Assembly (NCBI RefSeq): GCF_000003605.2
Contig: NW_003154739.1
Location: 171,403 to 195,279, forward strand
Direction of reading: 5' to 3'
From: Saccoglossus kowalevskii
Taxonomy: Eukaryota > Hemichordata > Enteropneusta > Harrimaniidae
DNA length: 23,877 bases
Positions 1 to 9,606 of the stretch are shown here, one piece after another. Position 1 is the first letter of the stretch. Each line of letters starts with the position of its first letter. Under the pieces are notes generated by a model. It was not told the DNA's origin and did no database searches. It saw only the letters and a list, made by a program, of their open reading frames with translations. The position numbers and the translations under genes are program-made.

Positions 1-531
1 AACACAGATACCATGTGTACCATAGGTAATCCATGTGTGACACATTTAGACCATGTGTACCATAGGTAACCTATTTGTGACACGGTTAGACCATGTGTAC
101 CATAGGTAACCTATTTGTGACACGGTTAGACCATGTGTACCATAGGTAACCCATTTGTGACACAGTTACACCATGTGTACCATAGATAATCCATGTGTGA
201 CACATTTAGACCATGTGTACCATAGGTAACCTATTTGTGACACATTTAGACCATGTGTACCATAGGTAACCTATTTGTGACACGGTTAGACCATGTGTAC
301 CATAGGTAATCCATGTGTGACACAGTTAGACCATGTGTACCATAGGTAATCCATGTGTGACACATTTAGACCATGTGTACCATAGGTAACCTACATGTAT
401 TTGTGACACATTTAGACCATGTGTACCATAGGTAACCTATTTGTGACACGGTTAGACCATGTGTACCACAGTTACACCATGTGTACCATAGGTAATCCAT
501 GTGTGACACATTTAGACCATGTGTACCATAG
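1..531. repeat. 40-bp minisatellite, left arm
   Basis: Tandem array with a 40-bp period, about 13 units, running off the left edge of the window. Each unit contains the landmarks CCATGTGTACC, ATAGGTAA and TGTGACAC, ending in (A/G)GTTAGA or ATTTAGA. The common variant here has CCTATTTGTGACAC in the middle, unlike the array to the right, which has CCATGTGTGACAC. Irregular units include an 8-bp insertion near 390-400 and a shortened unit near 465-480. The array stops abruptly at 531, exactly at the terminal inverted repeat of the 532-1858 element. Period and phase were counted directly from the sequence. Confidence 0.97.
525..531. other. Left copy of 7-bp target-site duplication
   Basis: ACCATAG lies immediately left of the terminal inverted repeat at 532. 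Its partner ACCAGAG (1859-1865) lies immediately right of the other inverted repeat; the two differ at one base. Both come from the same place in the minisatellite unit (TGTACCATAGGTAA), and dropping one copy plus the element rejoins the unit in perfect phase. Confidence 0.7.
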
Positions 532-561
532 CACAGTTACTAAAAAAGACGGTTAGGAAAC
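532..561 (+). repeat. Left terminal inverted repeat
   Basis: Thirty bases that match the reverse complement of 1829-1858 at 29 positions; the one difference is G for T in the stretch after AAAAAAGAC. The outermost CACAGTTA resembles CACAGTTAGA of the minisatellite unit, probably by chance, so the exact outer border rests on the target duplication. Confidence 0.85.
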
Positions 562-1828
562 AAACCATGTTCTTTTCATTGGATGCGTGTCGCAGGTAAA
601 CATTTGAAACAAAAGACATACTAATCTGTGATAAATCATTAACATAAAATGTAGACAGGAAATCATGCAAATATGACGTCATTTTTCCCAGATCTCATTG
701 CAATCAACAACTGCACGCCATTTTGTTGTGTCTGTGTCGATACTTTCAGTAATACTAAACTGTAAGTTGTTCCAGTGAATCCTGACAAAACCTGTCGCTC
801 AGTTTGAACTCAATACAAATTTGCCTGTCTTGTATGGCATTTTCATTTCTAAAGAACAAGATCGGCAGAAAACTGAAATAAAAAAACCAACAAAACATGA
901 TCAGTGTTTATATTTCAGCCATGCGAAAGTTTTAATGAGGAGCCATGGTACCACATACATTTTGTTGGAAATAAACAAAATATGCGATAAGATAACTGAA
1001 ATGACCTGCCCATGCTCTACAAAATGCATGTAAGCAGACCAAATATGCAACAACAGGCAGTTCCAATGAAATTAAGAACGGTCAAAAAGGGTTTGAAAAA
1101 TTGATTTGGCGAAGAGACTGCTAGAAAGTTGTACCGACCGTTCAATGTGTTCCAAAATTGTAGCGTTGACTAAAACCGCATTTAACGGCACGCTGAATAT
1201 TGCAACATGAAAAATTTGCAAAAAAACTGAAACAAGGACAGACAAGAACAATTAAACAGGCATTTTATGAAACTGGCGGAAAATGTTGAATACATTTTCA
1301 ACGATTTCTACGGCGTCTACAAAAAAAGTGTTACGACTTTAAACAAAATGGCTGATACAGTAACGCGAAAGCAAAACGATAAAATGTACTCTAATAAGCC
1401 CCCAAATCACATAAAACCGTCACGCACAGTAGTATACTAAAAATTCATTTGGTAGTATTTTTTATAATATAATGTATTTTAAAATAATGACTTAGGGGTT
1501 AGAATTTTCGTCACTTTTTTTTCCGGGACCCAAGCTTACTTTCATGACAACAGTCAAAACGATAAATGACGATTCTCTATTCTGAATGTTATCACAGTCA
1601 CAAAGAGTACTCATCCGAAATGTAAATTTAGTTCTTCGTAGAGCTTGTGCACTAAACGTGGATATTCTATCGAAAACGAACTGAAAATTTCAAATTCGCG
1701 GGACATCATGTAATCGACACAAAAATGAAACAAAATGGTGAACCTTGAAATCTCAAGCAATAGAGGGCGTACACAGCGCGACACGCATCCTTGATGGATT
1801 AGGCAGATTCACACCTTTTAACAAAAGC

Positions 1829-1858
1829 GTTTCCTAACAGTCTTTTTTAGTAACTGTG
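1829..1858 (-). repeat. Right terminal inverted repeat
   Basis: Reverse-complement partner of 532-561 (29 of 30 bases). It is followed directly by the second target-duplication copy and then by minisatellite DNA in the same orientation as the left arm. Confidence 0.85.
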
Positions 1859-1865
1859 ACCAGAG
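1859..1865. other. Right copy of 7-bp target-site duplication
   Basis: ACCAGAG, a one-base variant of ACCATAG at 525-531. After it the minisatellite resumes with GTAACCCATTTGTGAC, exactly where the left arm left off. Confidence 0.7.
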
Positions 1866-2100
1866 GTAACCCATTTGTGACACAGTTAGACCATGTGTAC
1901 CATAGGTAACCCATGTGTGACACATTTTAGACCATATTAACCATAGGTAAGCCGTGTGTGACAGTTAGACCATGTGTACCACAGGTAATCCATGTGTGAC
2001 ACAGTTAGACTATGTGTACCATAGGTAACACAGATACCATGTGTACCATAGGTAATCCATGTGTGACACAGTTAGACCATGTGTACCACAGGTAATCCAT
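1866..2100. repeat. Higher-order duplication within the minisatellite, copy 1
   Basis: This segment recurs about 785 bp to the right (2651-2885). Rare shared variants prove it: CACATTTTAGACC with a damaged ATTAACC or GTTAACC, AAGCCGTGTGTGACAGTTAG, ACCACAGGTAATCC, GACTATGTG, then AACACAGATACC. The spacing between markers is the same in both copies (1921 to 2706, and 2021 to 2806). The right limit is approximate. Confidence 0.85.
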
Positions 2101-2650
2101 GTGTGACACAGACCATGTGTACCATAGGTAATCCATGTGTGACACAGTTAGACCATGTGTACCATAGGTAATCCATGTGTGACACAGTTAGACCATGTGT
2201 ACCATAGGTAATCCATGTGTGACACAGTTAGACCATGTGTACCATAGGTAATCCATGTGTGACACAGACCATGTGTACCATAGGTAATCCATGTGTGACA
2301 CAGTTAGACCATGTGTACCATAGGTAATCCATGTGTGACACAGATAGACTATGTGTACCATAGGTAACCCATGTGTGACACAGAGACTATGTGTACCATA
2401 GGTAATCCATGTGTGACACAGACCATGTGTACCATAGGTATCAAAGATACCATGTGTACCATATGTAATCCATGTGTGACACAGATCATGTGTACCATAG
2501 GTAACCCATGTGTGACAGTTAGACCATGTGTACCATAGGTAACCCATGTGTGACACAGATAGACCGTGTGTACCATAGGTAACCCATGTGTGACACAGGG
2601 ACTATGTGTACCATAGGTAATCCATGTGTGACACAGACCATGTGTACCTT

Positions 2651-2885
2651 AGGTAACCCATGTGACACAGTTAGACCATGTGTACCATAGGTAACCCATG
2701 TGTGACACATTTTAGACCATGTTAACCATAGGTAAGCCGTGTGTGACAGTTAGACCATGTGTACCACAGGTAATCCATGTGTGACACAGTTAGACTATGT
2801 GTACCATAGGTAACACAGATACCATGTGTACCATAGGTAATCCATGTGTGACACAGTTAGACCATGTGTACCATAGGTAATCCAC
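2651..2885. repeat. Higher-order duplication within the minisatellite, copy 2
   Basis: Second copy of 1866-2100, offset 785 bp, with the same ordered set of variant units. A different marker block (GATAGAC, then CCCATGTGTGACACAG(G/A)G(A)CTATG, then CACAGACC) occurs three times, at about 2343, 2558 and 3175, so several rounds of block duplication are recorded. Confidence 0.8.
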
Positions 2886-3485
2886 GTGTGACACAGTTAG
2901 ACAATGTGTACCATAGGTAATCCATGTGTGACACAGTTAGACCATGTGTACCATAGGTAATCCATGTGTGACACAGTTAGACCATGTGTACCATAGATAA
3001 TCCATGTGTGACACAGTTAGACCATGTGTACCATAGGTAATCCATGTGTGACACAGTTAGACCATGTGTACCATAGGTAATCCATGTGTGACACAGTTAG
3101 ACCATGTGTACCATAGGTAATCCATGTGTGACACAGTTAGACTTGTGTACCATAGGTAATCCATGTGTGACACAGATAGACTATGTGTACCATAGGTAAC
3201 CCATGTGTGACACAGGGACTATGTGTACCATAGGTAACCCATGTGTGACACAGACCATGTGTACCATAGGTAACCCATGTGTGACAGTTATACCATGTTT
3301 GCCATAGGTAGCCCATAGGTAGCCCATGTGTGACACAGGTACATGTAGCCCTTGTGTACCATAGGTAACCCATGTGTGACATGGGCAGCCCATGTGTACC
3401 ATAAGGTAACCCATGTGTGACATGGGCAGCCCATGTGTACCATAAGGTAACCCATGTGTACTATAGGTCGCCCAACTGTGCCATT

Positions 3486-4198
3486 TGTGTAAATGGGTAT
3501 GCTTAATATCCAATAATAGCTAATTAATAATGCATACTATTTACTAATTATCATATTAACTGATATTTTGTAATGTTAAATAAGCTAAACACCTGGTATT
3601 TGAATTAACAATAGCCTGTTTGTGCATACAAGTACAGACAGAATTGCGGTTTATAATTTGGGACATGTTTGAGAGATTTCAGGCCAGCCTTTATGGCATG
3701 GACTGTGCATTTTGATTTGTTTTTAGATTTACTGAAATTTGAACAAAAATGTCAATACACAATCAAATGTTTAAACTGGACTACAGGTGGCCATTTTGTT
3801 TTATTTAAACTTCTGGACAGATTATTTTCAAAAGTCAAATATAGAATTATATTCTTATTTTGCTAACCATTACAGGCCTAAGCTAATAATGCAAAAATGT
3901 AGAATTCACATTTTGTGATAACAATGTAATTAACTCAAAAACATATAAAAAAAATATAAAATCCCGGTCTTGTGTCCTGAAATACCGATTTAGCAAATAC
4001 CATACATGTCATTGACAGTTTCTAGAACACTAATCTAGTGGTGTGTGTAGGCATACAACATTTGTTCTCAAATTGTCTATGTGCAATGACTTTGTATCTC
4101 TGAACATTGTTCCGGTGACCATCTATATGTGCCAATTAAAAAGACATTTTTTCAAATATATAATTGCTAATTCGTTCACATAATACTAAACCCAATGA
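3486..4198. other. Unique AT-rich DNA, nothing recognised
   Basis: No ORF above 65 codons, no tandem repeat and no RNA gene seen. A short plus-strand ORF at 3669-3866 (65 codons) has no recognisable domain and looks like chance. Confidence 0.6.
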
Positions 4199-4433
4199 TT
4201 TCATGATCTGTTTCAAGATGGTCGATTGCCGGCAATTTTACGACCAAAAATGTCTCAAAATCACACATTTTCACCATTTCAAAATGTGGTAGTTTTGCAT
4301 GGTCAAATGCATTTTTGTTACCATGAAATCCAAAATGGCTGATAGGCAATCATTTTGCTTAAACGCATGCATTTCCACAGAACCATATCTCATACATGCC
4401 TGGACCAATCAAGTTTAAATTTCACTCATTAGG

Positions 4434-4435
<2 letters not shown>
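4199..4435. repeat. Degenerate copy of the dispersed repeat found at 23157-23396
   Basis: 4385-4429 matches 23258-23302 at 36 of 45 bases without gaps (TATCTC...ACATGC...GGACC...AAGTT...AAA...TTCACTCAT). A second, weaker match joins 4199-4240 to 23340-23381 (TTCATGATC...CGA...CGGC...ATTTTA, about 32 of 42). The two blocks are in opposite order in the two places, so this may be two fragments or a rearranged copy. The left and right limits given are approximate. Confidence 0.5.

Positions 4436-4483
<48 letters not shown>
4436..4483. repeat. (TA)n microsatellite
   Basis: An uninterrupted TA dinucleotide run of about 48 bp. A plus-strand ORF that crosses it (4396-4650) reads as alternating Ile-Tyr and is an artefact. 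Confidence 0.98.
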
Positions 4484-4487
<4 letters not shown>

Positions 4488-6998
4488 TGTGTCTATAAGA
4501 CAAACAGGGGCTATGTCATTGACAATGACTTGTTCAAATTTTGTTCAAAGTGCAACAGTCATCGGGACATGCTCGTTTGAATGTCATGCAAGCAAACTAT
4601 GTATTTTAACATGTTGTATATGTTGCATGGGTCCCATACCTACCAAATAAACTGTATCCATCACTGCTATTACATTTATATGCATATTGCATATTTTTTA
4701 CAGTTATTTTGTAATCGGTAAATCATTTATGTTATTCTACCTAACTGATATTTTATTCAAATTATGTCAATTATTATATACAGGTTACTGACATGCACAT
4801 TGTCTAGATGGAAGTTATAATTCTCATATCGAATATTTATATATTTCTTGACAATTGTATCAAATTAATTGACATAGTTTATCAAGAAAAGATTACTCTC
4901 TTGAGTTCAAGACAACACCAAAACTGGTCAGCATGGGAATTTTACAGATTTTTTTTTTTTTCGTAATATACTGTCTTCTTATATAACATCGTCACATGAA
5001 GGGAACTTTTTGCTTCTGCCTTTGATAAAATGGAAAATTAAGATGAATAGTTATTTTTTGTATTCATTCTAAAAAAATCATTTGACCTCTTGATAAATGT
5101 GCCAGTTCATGTTAGAAGTGTCAAACTGATTTTAATTGAAAGAAAACCGCTGCTCAGAGTGAATTGTGGGTAACAATAACAATGTATGGGTCAGACTCTA
5201 CATTCACTTTTATTATTACATGGCAAATGGAAAAATGTAACAACTTGCATTAGTATGTCTGCATACGTCACAGCTTATGTCCAGTATAATTTTTAAGTTT
5301 CTATATTATACATTGTGCGGAAATGAAAAAAATGTACTGATTGATTGCCTGTTCGTACCTAGAATATAGAAGCCTTACAGTCATATTTCACTTTCGCTCT
5401 CCTTTAAATCTATCGCTATCACATATGCATTTATATTTAGTCTGTCAAATTAATCACTCATAAATATATATGACATTATGCAACACTTGTAAATCATATT
5501 CATAATTCACCTTCCACAAAATGGTTCTTTTTGAGATCTTTCATAACAACATTGAGCAGAATTTTCAAAACTGTTTAGCTGAATATAATAATCCTGAGTT
5601 TTTTTTCTCAGAAATGGACATTAAATTCAGTAAAATTGATCACTAAAATAATGGTGGTGAAAATCTGCACTGTAAAGTTTAATACACGCTCTTAGGCCCT
5701 TTATGTCAAAGTTTGCCTCAGGGTGCAATAAAATGGGTCGTTTCTACCAATTTGCTTTATAATGCATCAATAAATTTAGTGCATTTATAACATTAATCAC
5801 GCGTGTTAACTGCTTGATTTGGCCCAGTGAGATTTTGAGGTGGTGAATTGGCATGTATCTGAATCTCTACAACTCTTTGACTTTTATTGGAATTTTTATT
5901 GCATTCAAGATTAGTTTTAGTTCCTCACCTATTTGGTACACATAAACTAGTTTTTTGCCCTGTGGCCTTGGACAGTGCTATGATATGTAAATTAGGTCAA
6001 TACCTAATGACCATATTTGGGTATTACCGGTAGATGGATGTAATATCCATGTCTGACATAGATACAATATCTGGTGTGCCATATATCCCCTAGTTAATGG
6101 TACTACACCAATTTCTGCCACTATTTAAGTTAGACATTTGTGAAAGTTAGACAAAGTGGCTTTTACTACTGACAGCCAATTGACCATTAAAAAATAATTG
6201 TAGAATACGCAGACTGGAAATGAGAGTCCTTTTCATTAGTGTGCCATCATTAACTTAGTAGTTGTGCCTGCATTTGCCATTTTCATGCAACTATTCAGTG
6301 CCAAAGTTTGAAATTTATTATGCTAGGCAGTTAATTTCACTCCTGTTGCTAGAAAACACAAGTTGAGAATTTTCAGTTAAACCACCAATGTTCTGTCAAT
6401 GACAACTACATCCTGTGGGTCATTCATGTGGTTGTGAGTGTGAGCGCTTCTTTCATTTGTGTTAATTGGGATTCCAACGCAATGATGCATCACAGAGATT
6501 ACTCGCCATCATGGTCATGTTGCTAGGCTTCGGTAAGGACATGTATATCACCTTATTCATCACAATTGAATTGTCAGCTTTTATCAATTGATTATGATTC
6601 TGACTGTTGATTAGGAAGAAGGTACTGTGGTTAAATGAAGGGAGACCTTCTGCAGAACCAGCAGTTTCTCCAGTTCTGTCCTAAGATTAGAAACTATAAG
6701 TTACAGATTAGCTAAAATAATGTGCTTGCTAAAAAATTTGTTTTACTGTAAGGGTCTCGGAAATCTACTAAGCCACAAATGTGGTAATAAATGCAATTAT
6801 TGTGTTGAATAATTTTTAATTGAATCCCCAGTGTTCTGAACATCCAAGTAGGTTCTAGCATGGTCTGCACCCAATCTGTACCATGGCTTGGGTCTGTACA
6901 TTCGTTCACATAAGTTGCTACACCCTCGGCTCTATACTGGATGAGAAAAGTATACCTCTTTGCTCACCATCCACCCCTGACAACAAAACTAAGCAAAG
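4484..6998. other. Anonymous AT-rich DNA
   Basis: Apart from a run of 13 T at 4949-4961, no repeat, RNA gene or coding signature was found. The stretch 6400-6998 is slightly richer in G+C and may hold the missing upstream part of the retroelement relic at 6999-7758, but no motif supports that. Confidence 0.5.
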
Positions 6999-7758
6999 AT
7001 GATACAGACAGAGGTATCATCCCTACTAGCCAAATGGGCAAGGCTTCTTAGTACCAACACATTAACCAAGTCATTCAAGATGCTTACTGCTCGAGCTATC
7101 AGGCATTACATCTAACACAATCTTTTGTGGCCCTGAACCTCAAGGACACATACCTACACATATCAATAAAGCTCATCTCTGTCAATGTTTGTGGTGGAAG
7201 GAACGGTGTACCAAGTTTGAGTACTTCTGTTCAGCTTCCACTTAGCACTACAGTATGTGCAAGCTGGTGGAAAGTTCAACTCACACACTGGGGATCTAGG
7301 TATATCCATACATAATGATCTGTTTTTTCCACCAACAACCAGGGGAGACTCGAAACGAACACTTGTAGTACACTCTTTCATTCCTGGGATCATTGGTGTT
7401 TGTAGTCAACATTTGACATGCATAGGTATGGGTGAATTCCATCTTTCTGTCAAATGCCACTACACAATCAGGGTATATTTCTGATTGGAATGCCCTTAAT
7501 TCAACCTCTAGCAACATCTCATTTGACAGACCCCCTCAGGAAGATGGGTGTGGTGCACACATGATGCATCTCCAGAGCCCAGGGTTAGCAAGATATATCA
7601 GACCAGAAGAAGACTACCCCATGATTCGGGACTACTGTTGATCCCTAGTCGAATGTGTCTGCATCGCAAGAGCTGTTCCACTTTCACACATACAGGCTAT
7701 CCTCAGATTAGCACACGATTTTTCAGAGAGACCAGTTGGCCTAGTTCGTCCGACATAG
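6999..7758 (+). pseudogene. Decayed reverse transcriptase of a DIRS-like retrotransposon
   Basis: Pieces of one reverse transcriptase appear in the right order but in changing frames. Frame at 6999: EVSSLLAKWA, then SFKMLTARAIR, with a stop at 7113. Frame at 7127: VALNLKDTYLHISI, the first catalytic-Asp block (LKDAY type). Frame at 7174: HLCQCLWWKERCTKFEY, then LGI, stop, VYPYI, the block before the catalytic YxDD. The frame ending at 7484 reads HNDLFF, so the second Asp block is damaged. Frame at 7432: SIFLSNATTQSGYISDWNALN and later, past a stop at 7639, AVPLSHIQAILRLA, which fits the LG..WN and LQxLLG blocks. Spacing agrees with a reverse transcriptase of about 250 residues. The FKML plus LKDAY plus GIxVxPY combination is typical of DIRS-type elements, whose enzyme copies RNA into DNA with a tyrosine recombinase for integration. 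RNase H and recombinase were not found. Gypsy-like origin is the alternative. Confidence 0.62.
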
Positions 7759-8020
7759 CATCATCTAGTTACACCTGCCCTGTTGGTATTGCTGTTTACA
7801 ACACCAAAAACATTTTCCTACTCTCTATGCCCTAGTAGGTACTGAAAGTGAGCACTGGCTTCCAGGGGTACTCAACCTCAGATGTTCACTGGCCATGCAG
7901 CAGGGAAACGCCAGACGCCAGTGAATTGTATCACACTTATCACACTCAACTGCAGGTGCCCGACAGGGCCTGCTACAGCCAAGATGCAAGATGATCTGAA
8001 AGAAAATATATCTATCTCCC

Positions 8021-8197
8021 ATGCATCTTGTGATGGCTGGCATGTGTGTACTGGAAGTAGTGCAACTTGAAACAACATTCATTTTTCATTACCTCCGAGA
8101 TTTGTCCCCTGAGTGCGATTGTGATGGGTCCGAGACTTGCTACTGGACTTTCTGTTGTGGAGCCCAACTCGGGTGTTTTTTGTATTGTAAATATTAA
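8021..8197 (+). CDS. Small cysteine-rich ORF, unknown
   Basis: A 58-codon ORF starting at the first of three close ATGs (8021, 8033, 8042). The C-terminal half holds seven cysteines in the order C-x-C-x5-C-x4-CC-x5-C-x4-C, from ECDCDGSETC to the end at CKY. The N-terminal half is LEVVQLETTFIFHYLRDLS-like and has no clear signal peptide, and the start context (CCCATGC) is weak. The stop overlaps an ATTAAA, a possible poly(A) signal, at 8192-8197. It lies 260 bp after the reverse transcriptase relic and on the same strand, so it may be the tail of that element rather than a host gene. Protein family not recognised. A chance ORF of this length is quite possible; only the cysteine pattern makes it worth listing. 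Confidence 0.2.
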   Translation: MHLVMAGMCVLEVVQLETTFIFHYLRDLSPECDCDGSETCYWTFCCGAQLGCFLYCKY

Positions 8198-8915
8198 AGT
8201 TTTATTCTTCCATTTGCAATGAGACATCATCATGTCTGTTATGTCCTTTCAGATTGAGATCGCTCAGTGTGTGGGCATTTGTGTAGAATAACACCTCATG
8301 CCTGCCCTCATTCATTCGTGCTGTGTACCTGGTGATTGATAACTTCTGAGCTCTAACTTAGACAAATATCTAACTTATTAAACAGTATTTGTATTTGAAG
8401 TGACTAGTAGAAACTGGGGCTAGCTGAAGCAGCCCCTCTAATATAGTACATATGATTGTTCAAATTCTGTTATTAGAAGTGTCTTTTCCTTGCATTTTTG
8501 TTTGCAAGCTACTCTATGTCAATTCTATTCATCCAAATTGTAACATGATTGTTCAATCCAGTGGTACGTTTACTAAGAGAAATGTTTGATCCAGTTATTC
8601 TGGGTGCTAATATGAGATGACTCGCCAGCTTAACAAAAGTGGAATTATTTAAGAATGTGTTATTCATTTCAGGCAACAAAATAATTTCAATTGGCATTAA
8701 ATGGTATTATTGGATTTGAGGCACTGAAAACCCAATGGACAAAGATGTCTAACCCTATGCATGTAAATTGATACTTTTGTAACTTAAGTCACGAAACTAC
8801 ATAAATACTGAATTGAGAACACTGAAACTTGGTGCATGATTTGTGTGTAAAATTCCTAGGGGATCAAGTATCGCTGGTTTTTTATACAGTTAAGTCTGTA
8901 AGCAACTCTTCACTT
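8198..8915. other. Anonymous DNA between ORF and satellite
   Basis: No coding or repeat signal recognised. A 62-codon minus-strand ORF at 8509-8697 has no domain. Confidence 0.55.
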
Positions 8916-9606
8916 AAGTCCAATTGATTTGATATTACATATATAGGTACTACATGTAAACCTCTCTTAGATTTGTTCATTTTTGTAATGATATCTTTAA
9001 TTCTCTAATTTTGGTGAATATTTTTGTCATTTTTGGTAAAAAGTGATATTTTCGACTACTTGTTAAAAACTGCAAGTCCCATTGCTTTGATATTACATAT
9101 ATAGGTACTACATGTTGACCTCTCTCAGATTTGTTCATTTTGTAATGATATCTTTAATTCTCTATTTTTGGTGAATATCTTTGTAATTTTTGGTAAAAAG
9201 TGATATTTTCGACTTCTTGTTAAAAACCACAAGTTCAAATGCTTTGATATTACATATACATCTATAGGTACTACATGTGGACCTCTCTCAGATTTGTTCA
9301 TTTCGTGATGATATTTTCAATTCTCTAATTTTAGTGAATATTTTTGGTAAAAAGTGATATTTTCAACTTCTTGTTCAAAACCGCAAGTATCATTGCTTTT
9401 ATATTACATATATAGGTACTACATGTGGAACCCTTTCAGATTTGTTCATTTCGTGGTGATATCTTCAATTTTCTAATTTTGATGATTATTTTTTGTCATT
9501 TTTGGTGAAAAGTGATATTTTTGACTTCTTGTTGAAAACGGCAAGTCCCATTGCTTTGATACTATACATATTGTTCATTTTCTAATGATATCTTCAGTTC
9601 TTTAAT
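8916..9606. repeat. Tandem array of ~156-bp AT-rich units
   Basis: Four full units and one truncated unit. The landmark GATATTACATATATAGGTAC or its variants starts at 8931, 9089, 9246 and 9400, with a broken form at 9558, giving periods of 158, 157, 154 and 158 bp. Other landmarks repeat in order: TACTACATGT, ACCTCTCTCAGATTTGTTCATTT, AATGATATC, AAAAGTGATATTTT and CTTCTTGTT. Unit 3 carries an extra CATCTA and a small loss before GGTAAAAAG. The last unit has lost its TATAGGTACTACATGT part and ends near 9606. The unit is close to nucleosome length. Short arrays of ~160-bp units form the core of 'pearl' elements in oysters, but no matching end sequences were identified here. Confidence 0.93.

Larger units (their letters stand above)
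532..1858. mobile_element. Non-autonomous DNA transposon with long imperfect inverted arms
   Basis: A 1327-bp segment interrupting the minisatellite. Its ends are inverted repeats of 30 bp with one mismatch (532-561 and 1829-1858), beginning CACAGTTACTAAAAAAGAC. The similarity continues inward in patches. A perfect 13-bp inverted match GGATGCGTGTCGC sits at 581-593 against 1778-1790. A further match (CCATTTTGTT...GTGTCGAT) sits at 716-742 against 1711-1739. The inverted arms are therefore roughly 150-210 bp long with indels. The interior has no ORF above 70 codons and no transposase motif that I can see, so it would need enzymes from elsewhere. Seven-bp duplications are rare; Dada-type elements (6-7 bp) or P/hAT relatives (7-8 bp) are possible, but the superfamily is not settled. 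Confidence 0.8.
1859..3485. repeat. 40-bp minisatellite, right arm
   Basis: About 40 units of the same minisatellite and in the same orientation as 1-531. The dominant unit has CCATGTGTGACACAGTTAGA. Many units are shortened (CACAGACC without GTTA) or shifted (AACACAGATACC at 2026 and 2811). Toward the right end the units decay into CCCATGTGTGACATGGGCAG forms (3340-3440), and the array fades out near 3485. The repeat gives minus-strand ORFs of up to 122 codons made of cycling CHTWVTYGTHG, SHMGYLWYTWS and VTHGLPMVHMV peptides. These are the three frames of one unit and are not treated as genes. Confidence 0.97.

Noticed and set aside
1-3485. Foldback-type transposon with tandem-repeat arms
   Set aside because: Foldback arms should face each other. 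Both minisatellite arms here are in the same orientation, so simple insertion into an existing array fits better.
1-3485. CRISPR-like array
   Set aside because: There are no unique spacers between conserved repeats; the whole 40-bp unit repeats, in a eukaryote-like context.
2188-3513. Minus-strand ORFs of 63-122 codons with repeated Gly-Leu-Pro, Tyr-Leu-Trp and His-Thr-Trp peptides
   Set aside because: They are translations of the 40-bp minisatellite. Because 40 is not a multiple of 3, each successive unit is read in another frame, and unit indels decide where the frame stays open.
4396-4650. 84-codon plus-strand ORF
   Set aside because: A run of Ile-Tyr codons from the TA microsatellite makes up much of it.
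7163-7517. Minus-strand ORFs of 73-76 codons over the reverse transcriptase relic
   Set aside because: They are antisense shadows of the plus-strand relic and show no motif of their own.
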